Origin: VBCG01 sp044226535
GTDB taxonomy: Bacteria > Pseudomonadota > Gammaproteobacteria > Burkholderiales > Casimicrobiaceae
Direction: 5' to 3'
Assembly (NCBI GenBank): GCA_044226535.1
Contig: JBGAGT010000005.1
Location: forward strand, 181,923-245,922
Length of the DNA: 64,000 bases
Shown: positions 10,948 to 19,776 of the stretch, one piece after another
Layout of the letters: each line of letters starts with the position of its first letter
How positions within the stretch are numbered: the first letter of the stretch is position 1
Program-made: the position numbers and the translations under genes
Notes under the pieces: model-generated
Databases searched by the model: none
Told to the model about the DNA's origin: nothing
What the model saw: the letters and a program-made list of their open reading frames with translations, nothing else

Positions 10948-11808
10948 CTACGCCCCGTACCGCTCGCGGATGAAGGCCCGGGCGCCCGTGGCCAGCTCCA
11001 TCGAGTCCGTCCACAGGTCGCGCCAGATCGACAGGTTGCTGGACAGCGCCGGGTGCACGACGGCCGAGGAGAACGATTCGAAGGTGATCGTGCCCCGGTA
11101 GTCCACCTCCTGCAGCGCGCCGAAGAACTCGCGCCAGGCGATGCTGCCCTTGCCCAGCGCGCCACGGTTCGACTCGCCGACGTGCACATAGCCGAGCCGG
11201 CCGGCCGCGGCCGCGGCGAGCACCGGGGCGCGGAACGATTCCTCCTCGATGTTCATGTGGTAGGTGTCGAGGTGCGCCACCACGTTGTCGCGCCCGACCT
11301 CGTCGATGAATCGCAGCGTTTGCGCGGTGGTGTTGAGCACGTTGGTCTCGTAGCGATTGCAGAACTCGAGCCCGAGCGTGATGCCGGAGGCGGCGGCCCG
11401 GTCGGCCAGCCAGGCGATGCTCTCGATCGAGTTGGCGCGGCCGCGCGCGGTCACGGGCCGCGCGTAGCGCCCGAGGCGCGAATAGATGACGCCGCCCAGG
11501 TAGTCGCCCCCGACGTCGCGGACCAGGTCGAGCGCCAGCGCGAGCCTCGCGCGGCCGGCGGCGACGATCGAGTCGTCTTCGCTCGACACGTCGGTGCGTT
11601 CGTCGAGCCCGAGCGAAGCCACCGCCGCGAGGCCGTGCTCGGACAGCAGCGAGGCGGTCATCCGTGCATCGAACGCCTCCGGCTCCAGTGCCGCGAGCTC
11701 GATCAGGTCGTAGCCGGCCCGTGCCGACGACGCGATCGCCTTGCGCGCCTCGTCCGCCGACCAGCCGCCGACCCAGACCAGTGCATGAATGCCGATTCGA
11801 TTCTTCAT
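10948..11808 (-). CDS. Ketose 3-epimerase (D-tagatose/D-psicose epimerase-like)
   Basis: This 286-residue TIM-barrel sugar isomerase resembles D-tagatose 3-epimerase, which inverts C3 of free ketoses in the cytoplasm using a divalent metal. The four metal ligands expected in the family are present: Glu148 (LEFCNRYE), Asp181 (HLDTYHMNIEE), His209 (HVGESNRG) and Glu244 (TFESF). HMNIEE and the GES-N segment are strong family markers. The ATG at 11808 lies 5 bp after the stop of the upstream dehydrogenase, so the two form an operon. Epimerase plus polyol dehydrogenase suggests conversion of a polyol to a ketose and then to its C3 epimer. Hydroxypyruvate isomerase is a less likely alternative. Confidence 0.8.
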   Translation of the reverse strand: MKNRIGIHALVWVGGWSADEARKAIASSARAGYDLIELAALEPEAFDARMTASLLSEHGLAAVASLGLDERTDVSSEDDSIVAAGRARLALALDLVRDVGGDYLGGVIYSRLGRYARPVTARGRANSIESIAWLADRAAASGITLGLEFCNRYETNVLNTTAQTLRFIDEVGRDNVVAHLDTYHMNIEEESFRAPVLAAAAAGRLGYVHVGESNRGALGKGSIAWREFFGALQEVDYRGTITFESFSSAVVHPALSSNLSIWRDLWTDSMELATGARAFIRERYGA

Positions 11809-11813
11809 GCCGT

Positions 11814-12578
11814 TCACCAGCACGTGTAGCCGCCGTCGGCGACGACGATGCTGCCCGTCATGAAGCTGGACGCGTCGGAGGCGAGGAAGTGCACGATGGA
11901 CGCGATCTCGTCGACGGTGCCGGCTCGCCCCATCGGCGTGGCCGCCATCCAGGCCTCGTACATGCCCGGGGTCGTCCTCCCGTACTCCGTCATCGGCGTG
12001 CTGATGTAGCCGGGCGCGACCGCGTTGACGCGCACGCCGCGCCCCGCCCATTCCGTGGCCAGCGAGCAGGTGAGCTGGTGCACCGCGGCCTTGGAGGCGT
12101 TGTAGCAGGCCTGGACCTGCGGCAGGTTGACGATGAAGCCCGAGATCGAGCCCACGTTCACGATCGTGCCGTGCTTCGCCGCCAGCATGTGGCGGCCGAA
12201 CGCGCGGCAGCACCAGTAGAGGCCGTTGAGGTTCACGTTCATCACCTCCAGCCACTGGGCGTCGGGCATCGATTCCGCAGGAAACTGCCGCGCGATGCCG
12301 GCGTTGCACACGAGGATGTCGACGCCGGTCGCGGCGAGCCCGTCCGCCGCCGCCGTGACTGCCGCCGCATCGGTGACGTCGACGATCACGCTGCCGGCCT
12401 CGTGGCCCTTGGCGCGCAACGCCCGCATGCCCTCCTCCGCGTCGCGCGGATCGCGGGTGGCGATGACGATGCGCGCGCCGGCTTCCGCCAGCGCGTCGCA
12501 GATCGCGAGTCCGATGCCCCGGCCTCCGCCCGTCACCACGGCCGTTCGTCCCTTCAAGCTCAGCTTTTCTTTGTACAA
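11814..12578 (-). CDS. Short-chain dehydrogenase/reductase, polyol dehydrogenase-like
   Basis: This 254-residue NAD(P)-dependent oxidoreductase is a classical SDR. It has the cofactor motif TGGGRGIG (about residues 16-23), NAG in VCNAGIA, a catalytic Ser in VGSISGF, YNASK (Tyr and Lys) and a C-terminal SSFMTGSIVVADGGYT. The nearest well-known relatives are sugar-alcohol dehydrogenases, but SDR substrates are hard to assign. The TTG start at 12578 was chosen because GGGAG lies 6 bp upstream and the protein then begins just before LKGRTAVVTGG. It is followed closely by the ketose 3-epimerase. It is probably controlled by the SorC-type regulator encoded upstream on the same strand. Confidence 0.83.
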   Translation of the reverse strand: MYKEKLSLKGRTAVVTGGGRGIGLAICDALAEAGARIVIATRDPRDAEEGMRALRAKGHEAGSVIVDVTDAAAVTAAADGLAATGVDILVCNAGIARQFPAESMPDAQWLEVMNVNLNGLYWCCRAFGRHMLAAKHGTIVNVGSISGFIVNLPQVQACYNASKAAVHQLTCSLATEWAGRGVRVNAVAPGYISTPMTEYGRTTPGMYEAWMAATPMGRAGTVDEIASIVHFLASDASSFMTGSIVVADGGYTCW

Positions 12579-12852
12579 CGCGTTCTCCCGATGGTCATGG
12601 TGCCTCGATGGATTCGTGCTGCGGTGCGCGCGACCAGGTCGCGAGGGGCCGCGACCCTCCGCATCCCAGCGCGTGATCGGCCGAGGCGAGCCGAAGGCTG
12701 CCGCGCGCATGGGCGCAGCAGGCACGAATTGAGCGTGACGCCGTGCGTGGACGCGACGGTGGTGTTGCCGCGGCCGGCATGGATCATCGGCACGCCGCAG
12801 CGCTGCAGCGACGCGCCGTCGCCGGCCCGCGGGATTGCGATCACCTCGTCCA
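12579..12852 (-). other. 274-bp gap with a possible gene remnant
   Basis: No complete gene is seen between the regulator and the dehydrogenase. On the minus strand one frame reads for about 50 codons with coding-like composition (for example VDEVIAIPRAGDG and GVPMIHAGRGNTTVASTHG at 12700-12850). It has no plausible start of its own and continues into unlikely Arg-rich sequence. It could be the scar of a lost enzyme gene. The family was not recognised. The change in base composition of the neighbourhood also falls here. Confidence 0.3.
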
Positions 12853-13863
12853 CTATGGCCGGCGCTTCGTCTTGCCAGCTGTGCGCGGTTGGCCGCGACG
12901 CGGACGCGAAGGCACGTCTGGTGCAAGCAGGGCCCGTGCGGTCAGCTCGTCGGTCACGAGTCCGTTGACAAGGCGGCCTGCCAGCGCTGCACGTAGCGGA
13001 ACGACCTTGTCTCGTCCGTATGCAACGCAAATGCGCGGCCGTGGCGTGCCCGCTTCCACTGGCACGCTCATGACCCGCGCGTTGAGATCGCAGTCGAGGA
13101 TATGTCCCTCGGCATCGAATATGTGGCCCGCGATTTCGCCGACACCCCCGGCGCGGCACGCGTCCAGCAACTCGCGGCGGTTCACGAAGCCGTCGCGGAG
13201 CAGAACCGCGTCGCGATCGATGCCCCCGATACCCAGCATCCAGGCTTCGGCTCGGGCTGCCAATGCGAACAGCCGGCGCACCGACGGCATGCCGAGCAAG
13301 ACGCGCCGTTCTGCGGCCGTCTCCGCATGCAGCGGTAACGGCATCGGGAAGTGCTGCGCACCGGTGACTTCGGCGAGCCTGATGAGCGCGTCGAACGGGC
13401 TCGCCGAGCCATCAGGCGATATGTTGCCGACCAGCGAGACCAGGCGGTGCAACGAGCGCGACATTGGTGCAACGCGCTCCACGCCGGCGCGCATCGACCG
13501 GCCGGTACCAAGCGCCATGATGGTCGCACGCCGTGAGCGCAAGGTGTACTCGATGTAGCTTGCCGCGGCTTCCGCGACGCCCATACGCGCTGTATCCGCC
13601 GTGCCATCGGCGGGGACCACGTCGCAGTGCACCAGGCCATAGCGCTCGGCAAGGCTCGACGCCAGGCGCATGCACTCTTCAATCGGGTAATTCATCCGGA
13701 AAGTGACGAGGCCCTCGGCTTGGCATATGGAGACCAGGCGCTGTGCCGTAGGGCGCGATACGCGGAGGATCCGCGCGATGTCGTCCTGTGTCTTGCCGGC
13801 GACGTAGTAGAGCCAGCCTGCGCGAGCCGCCCTTTCAAGGCGGAAATTCGGAGCATCGCTCAT
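12853..13863 (-). CDS. SorC/DeoR-type sugar-binding transcriptional regulator
   Basis: This is a 336-residue DNA-binding regulator. A helix-turn-helix lies near the N-terminus (KTQDDIARILRVSRPTAQRL). The large C-terminal domain looks like the SorC effector domain, related to sugar-phosphate isomerases, with motifs such as ALGTGRSM and GIGGIDRDAVLLRDGFVN. Members bind a phosphorylated sugar and control polyol or pentose catabolism. The ATG at 13863 has AGGAA about 11 bp upstream; an upstream extension lacks coding character. It is divergent from the ABC importer operon across a 306-bp control region and precedes the SDR/epimerase pair on its own strand, so it is the best candidate for local control of both. 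Confidence 0.85.
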   Translation of the reverse strand: MSDAPNFRLERAARAGWLYYVAGKTQDDIARILRVSRPTAQRLVSICQAEGLVTFRMNYPIEECMRLASSLAERYGLVHCDVVPADGTADTARMGVAEAAASYIEYTLRSRRATIMALGTGRSMRAGVERVAPMSRSLHRLVSLVGNISPDGSASPFDALIRLAEVTGAQHFPMPLPLHAETAAERRVLLGMPSVRRLFALAARAEAWMLGIGGIDRDAVLLRDGFVNRRELLDACRAGGVGEIAGHIFDAEGHILDCDLNARVMSVPVEAGTPRPRICVAYGRDKVVPLRAALAGRLVNGLVTDELTARALLAPDVPSRPRRGQPRTAGKTKRRP

Positions 13864-14169
13864 CGCCGCACGCTTTCCTGTGCAATATCGTGGTGTGCGG
13901 AAGATACGCCCTTCGAAAAAATCCCGCAGCCCGGCCTTGCGCAACGCGATTCGATCCGCGCTCGACCGCCCGATCAAGTCAGGCCGTGCAGGACGGTGGA
14001 TCGCGCAAGATCTCGGCGATTCTACCCTCGCCCGGGGCGGATGAGCAATTCCTCACCGCATGGGCGAATGCTTGATACTAGCTGAAATCGGTGTACCATG
14101 CCCAACGTGCCCAACTGCCCGGTCACGCGGGGTTGGGACAACGAAAACTCAAATCCGGAGGGCATTGCG
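13864..14169. promoter_or_regulatory. Divergent control region of the carbohydrate locus
   Basis: This gene-free region separates the SorC-type regulator from the importer operon. An imperfect inverted repeat, GCGGATGAG-CAATTC-CTCACCGC (14037-14059), is a candidate operator. Just downstream, TTGATA (14072-14077) and TACCAT (14094-14099) with a 16-bp spacer form a plausible sigma-70 promoter for the plus-strand operon. GGAGGG at 14157-14162 is the ribosome-binding site of the solute-binding protein gene. The assignment is by inspection only. Confidence 0.42.
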
Positions 14170-15435
14170 ATGAACGCGGCTTTCAAAACCAGGAAGCGAT
14201 TCCCGAGCTTTGCGACAGCGGCATTGGTAGCTGGTTTCCTGCTCGCGAGCAGCGCCGGGGCGGTAGAGCTCGTCATGCCGACCTACCAACTCGACGAGAG
14301 CTTCGGCCCCTGGTGGCGCGCCGCGGCCGCCGAGTTCGCCAAGGAAAACCCGGGGAACTCGATCAAGCTCGTGCCGGTGCCGTTCGAGCAACATCACAAC
14401 CAGCTCACGACGCGTTTCGTGGCCGGTGATCCGCCGGATCTCGCCCATATCTCGGCACGGTTCTACTTCAGCTACGCCGACCAGGGTTTTCTCGAACCGC
14501 TGGACGATCGGCTGGCGAAGATCGGCTGGCAGGAGAAGGACTTCATCGGTTCGCAGGCGCAGTTGCGGCGCAAGGGGCACGTCTATGCACAGCTCCTGCT
14601 TGGCTATGGCTGGGGCCTGTTCTACAACTCGGACATGTTCTCGAAGGCGGGCGTAGCCGTTCCGAAGACGAAGGACGAGCTGATGGCCGCGGCGCGGAAG
14701 CTCACCATCGGCGGTCAAGGCGGCGGACGGGTCCAGCAATACGGCTACTCCGTCTCGAGCAATCAAAGCAGCGCGACCTACATGAAGCTCACCTTCTTCC
14801 TGACGGGGCTCGGCCATTCCTGGATCGAAAACGGCAAGCTCGTATCGAAGGACAAGCTGAAGCAGGCCCTGGCCATGACGAGCGAACTCCTCAAGGAGCA
14901 TGCCGCGCCCGCCGGGTTCAGCGAGGATCAGGAGCGCCAACTGTTCTGGCAGGGAGGGGCGGCAATGTATATCGACGGTAGCTGGGCCGTCGGATACAAG
15001 GACCACGCGGCGGCGTCCGTGAAGACGGCCTACAAGGTTGCGCCGCTGCCCTTTGCCGACGCAGCCGGGGGGCCGAGCAACGTGCTGGCCGTCCCGGCCG
15101 CGCTGCCGAAGGAGAAGAAGGACCTTGCCTTCAAGTTCATCGAGTTGATCCAGCGGCCGGAATGGCAGAAGCGTTACGCCGAGATGACCGGCAACCCGCC
15201 TGCGCGCATCCAGCCGCTGTCCAAGGAGGCCCTCGAGAAGTGGCCGGAGATAGGCGTTTTCGTGCAAAGCACCAAGAGCGCCAAGCTAAGCTATCTGCCG
15301 CAGGGGAAGGAAACGGACTTCGCGAAATGGTCCAACATCGTCGCCGAAGGCGTATCCGGCCTGGCAGGCGGTGCATTGACGCTGGATCAGGCAGTCGATC
15401 AGATCCATGGCGAGCTCAGCGCTGCGTTTTTCTGA
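14170..15435 (+). CDS. Sugar ABC transporter periplasmic solute-binding protein
   Basis: This is the substrate receptor of an ABC importer, 421 residues, of the family 1 (MalE/UgpB-like) extracellular binding proteins. A signal peptide spans about residues 1-35 (Lys/Arg followed by a hydrophobic core ending ASSAGA). There is no lipobox Cys, so the mature protein should be periplasmic. Segments typical of the family include FVAGDPPDLAHI, GWGLFYNSDMFSKAGV and AAMYIDGSWAVGY. The ATG at 14170 has GGAGGG 7 bp upstream. Two permeases, a phosphoesterase fusion and an ATPase follow in one operon. The ligand is probably a sugar, polyol or a phosphodiester of one; sequence does not decide. Confidence 0.9.
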   Translation: MNAAFKTRKRFPSFATAALVAGFLLASSAGAVELVMPTYQLDESFGPWWRAAAAEFAKENPGNSIKLVPVPFEQHHNQLTTRFVAGDPPDLAHISARFYFSYADQGFLEPLDDRLAKIGWQEKDFIGSQAQLRRKGHVYAQLLLGYGWGLFYNSDMFSKAGVAVPKTKDELMAAARKLTIGGQGGGRVQQYGYSVSSNQSSATYMKLTFFLTGLGHSWIENGKLVSKDKLKQALAMTSELLKEHAAPAGFSEDQERQLFWQGGAAMYIDGSWAVGYKDHAAASVKTAYKVAPLPFADAAGGPSNVLAVPAALPKEKKDLAFKFIELIQRPEWQKRYAEMTGNPPARIQPLSKEALEKWPEIGVFVQSTKSAKLSYLPQGKETDFAKWSNIVAEGVSGLAGGALTLDQAVDQIHGELSAAFF

Positions 15436-15499
15436 TTCGACCGGGCCAGCCGTCACCTGCAGGTGATGGCTCGCGTCGAATGGTAGCAATGGTCCGAAC

Positions 15500-16459
15500 G
15501 TGAGTATCGCCAGTCCGGAGCCGCTGGAGGTCGCGTCGGCGCGGCCTCCAGCGCTTCGGCGGGCGCACGGGCTCGCGCGAAAGCAAGCGTGGCTGCATGT
15601 CGCCTTGATGTTGCCGGCGACGCTGCTGATCGTGGTGCTCATCGCGTACCCCATCGTGGTCATGACGAACCTGTCGTTTCATGACCTGAAGCTCTTCCAG
15701 ATCATGAAGGGTGCGACGTCTCCGTTCACGTGGCGGAATTTCGAGCGCGTCCTTACGGATGGGAGGACCTACACGTCGCTGCGCGTGACGGCGATCTACG
15801 TGATCGCCTCGAGCGGAATCTCCTTCCTCTGGGGGCTGGCGACGGCACTACTCCTCAACCAGCCCTTCCGTGGCCAGCGCCTTGCGCGGATCGGCATCGT
15901 GAGCCCCTGGGCGGTCGCCGCCGTGGTCGCGAGTCTCATCTGGATGTTCCTGCTCAACGGCCAGTCGGGCGTCGTCAACTACCTGCTCGTCGTTGCGGGC
16001 GTGATCGATCAGCCGATCAACTTTCCCGGCCGCTACCAGACCGCGCTCGCCACCGTCATCTTCGTGTCGGCGTGGAAAGGGTATCCGTTCTTCACGATCA
16101 TGCTGCTCGCAGGCCTGCAAGCGGTCCCGCGCGACAGCATCGATGCGGCGCGCGTCGACGGCGCGGGGCCGATTCGCCGCTTCTTCGGGGTCGTTCTGCC
16201 GAGCCTGCGACCCATCATCGCCGTGGCTCTGCCGTTGAATGTGCTGTCCAACTTCCGCGAGGTCGAGACCATCATGGTTCTCACGGGCGGCGGACCGTCG
16301 CGGGCGACCGAAACGCTGGCGCTTGCGATCTACAACCAGACCTTTCAGTACTTCGATGTCGGCAGGGCGGCTGCGCTGGGTGTTCTGGTGCTTGCGTTGA
16401 GCGTCGTGCTCGTGATCGCGAGCCTGCGATTGCTGCTTCCCAAGGAGCCCGCGCGTTGA
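15500..16459 (+). CDS. Sugar ABC transporter permease (MalF/UgpA type)
   Basis: This integral membrane subunit of the importer has 319 residues and about six membrane helices. The cytoplasmic coupling motif that contacts the ATPase (EAA loop) is visible as DAARVDGAGPIRRFFGVVLP. The GTG start at 15500 follows the binding-protein gene by 64 bp. Its stop overlaps the TTG start of the second permease (TTGA), indicating tight coupling. The N-terminal 30 residues are unusually rich in Ala, Pro and Arg compared with typical MalF-type permeases and may be cytoplasmic. Confidence 0.9.
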   Translation: MSIASPEPLEVASARPPALRRAHGLARKQAWLHVALMLPATLLIVVLIAYPIVVMTNLSFHDLKLFQIMKGATSPFTWRNFERVLTDGRTYTSLRVTAIYVIASSGISFLWGLATALLLNQPFRGQRLARIGIVSPWAVAAVVASLIWMFLLNGQSGVVNYLLVVAGVIDQPINFPGRYQTALATVIFVSAWKGYPFFTIMLLAGLQAVPRDSIDAARVDGAGPIRRFFGVVLPSLRPIIAVALPLNVLSNFREVETIMVLTGGGPSRATETLALAIYNQTFQYFDVGRAAALGVLVLALSVVLVIASLRLLLPKEPAR

Positions 16460-17301
16460 ACGGTCCAAGTCGTGCGATTCTGCGCGCCGCGCGTTCGATG
16501 CTGCTCGCGGCGTTCGTCGCGCTCGCCCTGCTTCCGATCTACTGGATGATCGTCACCGCTTTCCGGCCGAGCCAGGTGGTGATGGCCTGGCCGCCGCATC
16601 TCCTCCCGAGCGCGGCCGATTTCACATGGGACCCGGCGCTCTCGGTGCTCCGCGGCTCGCCGATCGGAACCTGGCTCTCCAACGCCATGATCATCGCGCT
16701 TGCGACGACGATCCTGACGGTGCTGGTGGCCACGCTTGCAGGTTATGCGCTGTCGCGATCCAGGCGTCCCTGGACGACCGCCATGGGCTATGTCGTGCTG
16801 GTCTCGAAGATGCTGCCGGCGACCTTGCTCGTCATGCCGCTCTACGTCATCTTCCATGACCTCGGGTTGCTGGGCGGCCGTTTGTCGCTCATCACCGCCA
16901 TCCTCGCCAACATGAGTTTCGCCGTGCCATTCGCGACATGGATGATGAAGGCCTTCTTCGACGGCGTGCCGGTGGAAATCGAGGAAGCCGCGCTGGTCGA
17001 CGGCAGCGGGGTGCTCCGAGCGCTGCTGACGGTCATCTTGCCCGCCACGCTGCCGGCAATCGCGGCCGTGTGCGTCTACGTCTTCATCGTTTCGTGGAAC
17101 GATTTCATCTTCGCGCGCACCTTCCTGCCGGGCGGCGAAATGACGACGATCGCAGTGGCTTCGACGCAATTTCTGTCCGATGTGCAGCCGGCGTGGAACA
17201 AGGTCATGGTCGTCGCCACGATCGCGGCCATGCCGGTCCTGGTCTTTTTCTTCTTTCTCGAGCGCTATTTCGTGTCCGGCCTGACGCGCGGGCATCACTG
17301 A
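16456..17301 (+). CDS. Sugar ABC transporter permease (MalG/UgpE type)
   Basis: This second permease subunit has 281 residues with about six membrane helices. The EAA loop is EIEEAALVDGSGVLRALLTV. The TTG start at 16456 overlaps the previous stop and gives a normal MalG-type N-terminus leading straight into the first helix (LLAAFVALALLPIYWMIV). A longer frame upstream lies within the first permease gene and is not real. With its partner it forms the translocation pore, driven by the ATPase encoded two genes downstream. Confidence 0.9.
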   Translation: MNGPSRAILRAARSMLLAAFVALALLPIYWMIVTAFRPSQVVMAWPPHLLPSAADFTWDPALSVLRGSPIGTWLSNAMIIALATTILTVLVATLAGYALSRSRRPWTTAMGYVVLVSKMLPATLLVMPLYVIFHDLGLLGGRLSLITAILANMSFAVPFATWMMKAFFDGVPVEIEEAALVDGSGVLRALLTVILPATLPAIAAVCVYVFIVSWNDFIFARTFLPGGEMTTIAVASTQFLSDVQPAWNKVMVVATIAAMPVLVFFFFLERYFVSGLTRGHH

Positions 17302-17313
17302 GAGGTTGCTACC

Positions 17314-18606
17314 TTGGCGAAGATCCTCCAATTCACGGATTTGCATGTACGCATCAATTTGCCGGGGCACAACGGCCATCTCAACCGGCTGTCGCGGCAC
17401 CTGCCGGCGCTGTTGAAGGCGTTGTCGCAGAAGGTCGCGGATGAATCGCCCGATCTGGTGGTGGTTACCGGCGACCTGATCGATGCACCTCATACGCTTG
17501 CCGCCCGCAACGAAGCCGACGGCTTCGCGATGCATCGGCCCGCCGCGGTGGACGACTATCGCTACCTGAGGAACTGGCTCGAGGCGCTCGGGCGGCCTTG
17601 GATGATCTTGCCCGGGAATCACGACGATCCGCAGGCCTTCGCGCAAGTCTTCGGTGACCGGCCCGATGTTGGAGTGGTCGGGGACATCCAGGTGCATATG
17701 TTCCACGATTGGGAGATCGAGGGCCATCGCGCGCAGCGCGTCGGAAAGGAGCGGGAGCGGTTCGAGCGGCTTATCGCCGCTTCGACGCCGTCGACGCGCG
17801 AGGTTCATATCCAGCACTACCTGATACGCCCGGTCGTCGAATACAGCTATCCGCTCAACTACCGCGACGCCGACGAGCTCGCAGCGAGGCTGGCGCAGGC
17901 CCCCGGCCATCGGCTCGTGCTCTCGGGGCATTGGCACGGAGGTACACCGATAACCGTCATCGGGCGGACGACGTTCAGCGGCTGCCCGGCCTTTACCGAG
18001 CCGCCGCATCCCTATCGCATCTACACGACCGAAGACGGTCGCGACTGGCAGATGCAGGAGCGGTCGCTCGGCCGACAGATCGGTCCCGGAAAGCCGCTCA
18101 TCGTCGTGGACCGCGCGGGCATTCTTACCGATGCCACATCGGGTGTCTCCGGCCTGTCGGTGAAAGGCGATGCCGCCGCGCTCATGAGCGGCCTCTCGCG
18201 GCTCGGAACGGTCGTGGTGGCGACGGGCTGGGATGAGCCCGACACCACGTCCCTTACTTGGGGGGGCGTCCAGGCGCTTCACGACGAGTTCTTTGCGCGG
18301 TTGGCGCGATCGGGCGGCATCGCCGACGCCATGGCGCTCTATCTGTCGGTGGGCGGCAGCGTGCCGCGCAGGCTGCCGGCCGAGCGATTGTGCCGTGAGA
18401 ACGATCTCGTGAGCGGTGCCGCGGCCACGTTCGGGGTCGAGCCGACGAATGCGATCTTCATCAGCGCCGACGCGGGCAGGCTGCGCCACGCGGCCCGGGA
18501 AGGGGCTGCCACGATCGAGGCGAAGCGCGACATCGATGGAGCTTCGTTGCTCGCCATGGCCGCTTCGGTCCTGGAGCGGCGCAACGTTGCGGGTCGCGCG
18601 CAGTGA
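17314..18606 (+). CDS. Metallophosphoesterase fused to a degenerate HAD-like domain
   Basis: This is a 430-residue cytoplasmic protein with two parts. Residues 1-255 form a calcineurin-like phosphoesterase related to 3',5'-cyclic-AMP/glycerophosphodiester phosphodiesterases, with the full metal-binding set: FTDLH (Asp9, His11), GDLID (Asp54), GNHDD (Asn102, His103), His168 and GHWH (His206, His208). Residues 260-430 look like a HAD-IIIA domain of the histidinol-phosphate/heptose-bisphosphate phosphatase kind. Motif I reads VDRAGIL where DRDG is usual, and motif IV reads SADAGRL where GD is usual, so the HAD part may be inactive or altered. The TTG start at 17314 follows GAGAGG, and the end overlaps the ATPase start (GTGA). 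An operon with a sugar importer suggests cleavage of an imported phosphodiester or phosphorylated sugar. Confidence 0.78.
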   Translation: MAKILQFTDLHVRINLPGHNGHLNRLSRHLPALLKALSQKVADESPDLVVVTGDLIDAPHTLAARNEADGFAMHRPAAVDDYRYLRNWLEALGRPWMILPGNHDDPQAFAQVFGDRPDVGVVGDIQVHMFHDWEIEGHRAQRVGKERERFERLIAASTPSTREVHIQHYLIRPVVEYSYPLNYRDADELAARLAQAPGHRLVLSGHWHGGTPITVIGRTTFSGCPAFTEPPHPYRIYTTEDGRDWQMQERSLGRQIGPGKPLIVVDRAGILTDATSGVSGLSVKGDAAALMSGLSRLGTVVVATGWDEPDTTSLTWGGVQALHDEFFARLARSGGIADAMALYLSVGGSVPRRLPAERLCRENDLVSGAAATFGVEPTNAIFISADAGRLRHAAREGAATIEAKRDIDGASLLAMAASVLERRNVAGRAQ

Positions 18607-19676
18607 CCGAGCTGCATATCGATCGTGTGTCGAAGCGCTTCGGGGAGACCCTGGTGCTGGACAACATCGAGTTCTCCGTGCAAAGCGGCAGCTTCGTCGT
18701 GATCGTGGGTCCGAGCGGTTGCGGCAAGACGACGTTGCTGCGCAGTCTCGCAGGCCTCGAGGGAATCGACAGCGGCGCCATTCGCATCGCCGGTCGCGAT
18801 GTGACGGAGCTCGAGCCCGGGCAGCGCAACGTCGCCATGGTGTTCCAGAACTACGCGCTGTATCCGACGAAAACCGTCTACGAGAACATGGCGTATGGCC
18901 TTCGCTTGCGGCATACGCCGCAGCCGGAAATCGACCGCAGGGTGACCAGCGCCGCGGGTCGCCTGCAAATCGGCCACCTGCTCGCGCGGCGTCCGTCGCA
19001 ACTTTCGGGAGGGCAGCGGCAGCGTGTCGCCATGGGACGCGCGATCGTGCGCGAGCCCTCGCTGTTCCTCTTCGACGAGCCGCTGTCGAACCTCGATGCC
19101 GCCCTCAGGAACGAGCTTCGCGTCGAGATCAAGCGATTGCAGCGGTCTCTCAACGTGACGACCGTCTACGTGACGCATGACCAGCACGAAGCCATGACGC
19201 TGGCGGATCTGCTGGTCGTGATGCGCGGCGGCCGCATCGAGCAGATGGGCAGCCCCAAGGCGATCTACGACAAGCCCATGACCCGGTTCGCGGCTTCGTT
19301 CCTGGGGACGCCTCCCATGAGCTTCGTGCCGGCGCGTATGCGCGACGGGAGGTTGTCGTTCGACGGCGGTCTCGAGCTCGTCGTGGAATCGCTGTCCGGC
19401 GCGTCGCACGCGGCGAGTGATGTCGACGTGGGATTTCGACCGGAGGACGTTTCGATTGCGGACCGCGGCTCCGCGAAGACGCTGCCAGCCCGTGTCGAGC
19501 TCGTCGAAGAGTTGGGCGCCACGCGCATCGTGCATTTGAGTACGCCGCTCGGCGGCTTCGTGGTCAGCGCCCGGGCCGATGGAGCGCCGCCCGCGGCGGA
19601 CGTCCATCTCTGTCTTTCCGGCGACCGATTGAGCATCTTCGATCGCGTGAGCGGACTGCGGGTCGAGTCCGCCTGA
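18603..19676 (+). CDS. ABC transporter ATP-binding protein, UgpC/MalK type
   Basis: This 357-residue ATPase energises the importer. It has Walker A GPSGCGKTT, Q-loop FQNYALYPTKTV, signature LSGGQRQR, Walker B LFLFDEPLSNLD and the switch His in YVTHDQHEAM. The C-terminal ~120 residues form the regulatory OB-fold (TOBE) region typical of MalK/UgpC proteins (VDVGFRPEDVSIAD), which can sense inducer or regulators. The GTG start overlaps the phosphoesterase stop. It completes a four-component importer: one binding protein, two permeases and an ATPase homodimer. Confidence 0.93.
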   Translation: MTELHIDRVSKRFGETLVLDNIEFSVQSGSFVVIVGPSGCGKTTLLRSLAGLEGIDSGAIRIAGRDVTELEPGQRNVAMVFQNYALYPTKTVYENMAYGLRLRHTPQPEIDRRVTSAAGRLQIGHLLARRPSQLSGGQRQRVAMGRAIVREPSLFLFDEPLSNLDAALRNELRVEIKRLQRSLNVTTVYVTHDQHEAMTLADLLVVMRGGRIEQMGSPKAIYDKPMTRFAASFLGTPPMSFVPARMRDGRLSFDGGLELVVESLSGASHAASDVDVGFRPEDVSIADRGSAKTLPARVELVEELGATRIVHLSTPLGGFVVSARADGAPPAADVHLCLSGDRLSIFDRVSGLRVESA

Positions 19677-19776
19677 AGTACTGCCGACTTCCGCGGGGTG
19701 GCTCATACCACCGCGAGGATGCAGGCGATAACCGGTTTTGGGGAAGGCAACAGTCTCGTGGAGAGCGGCTGGTGAA

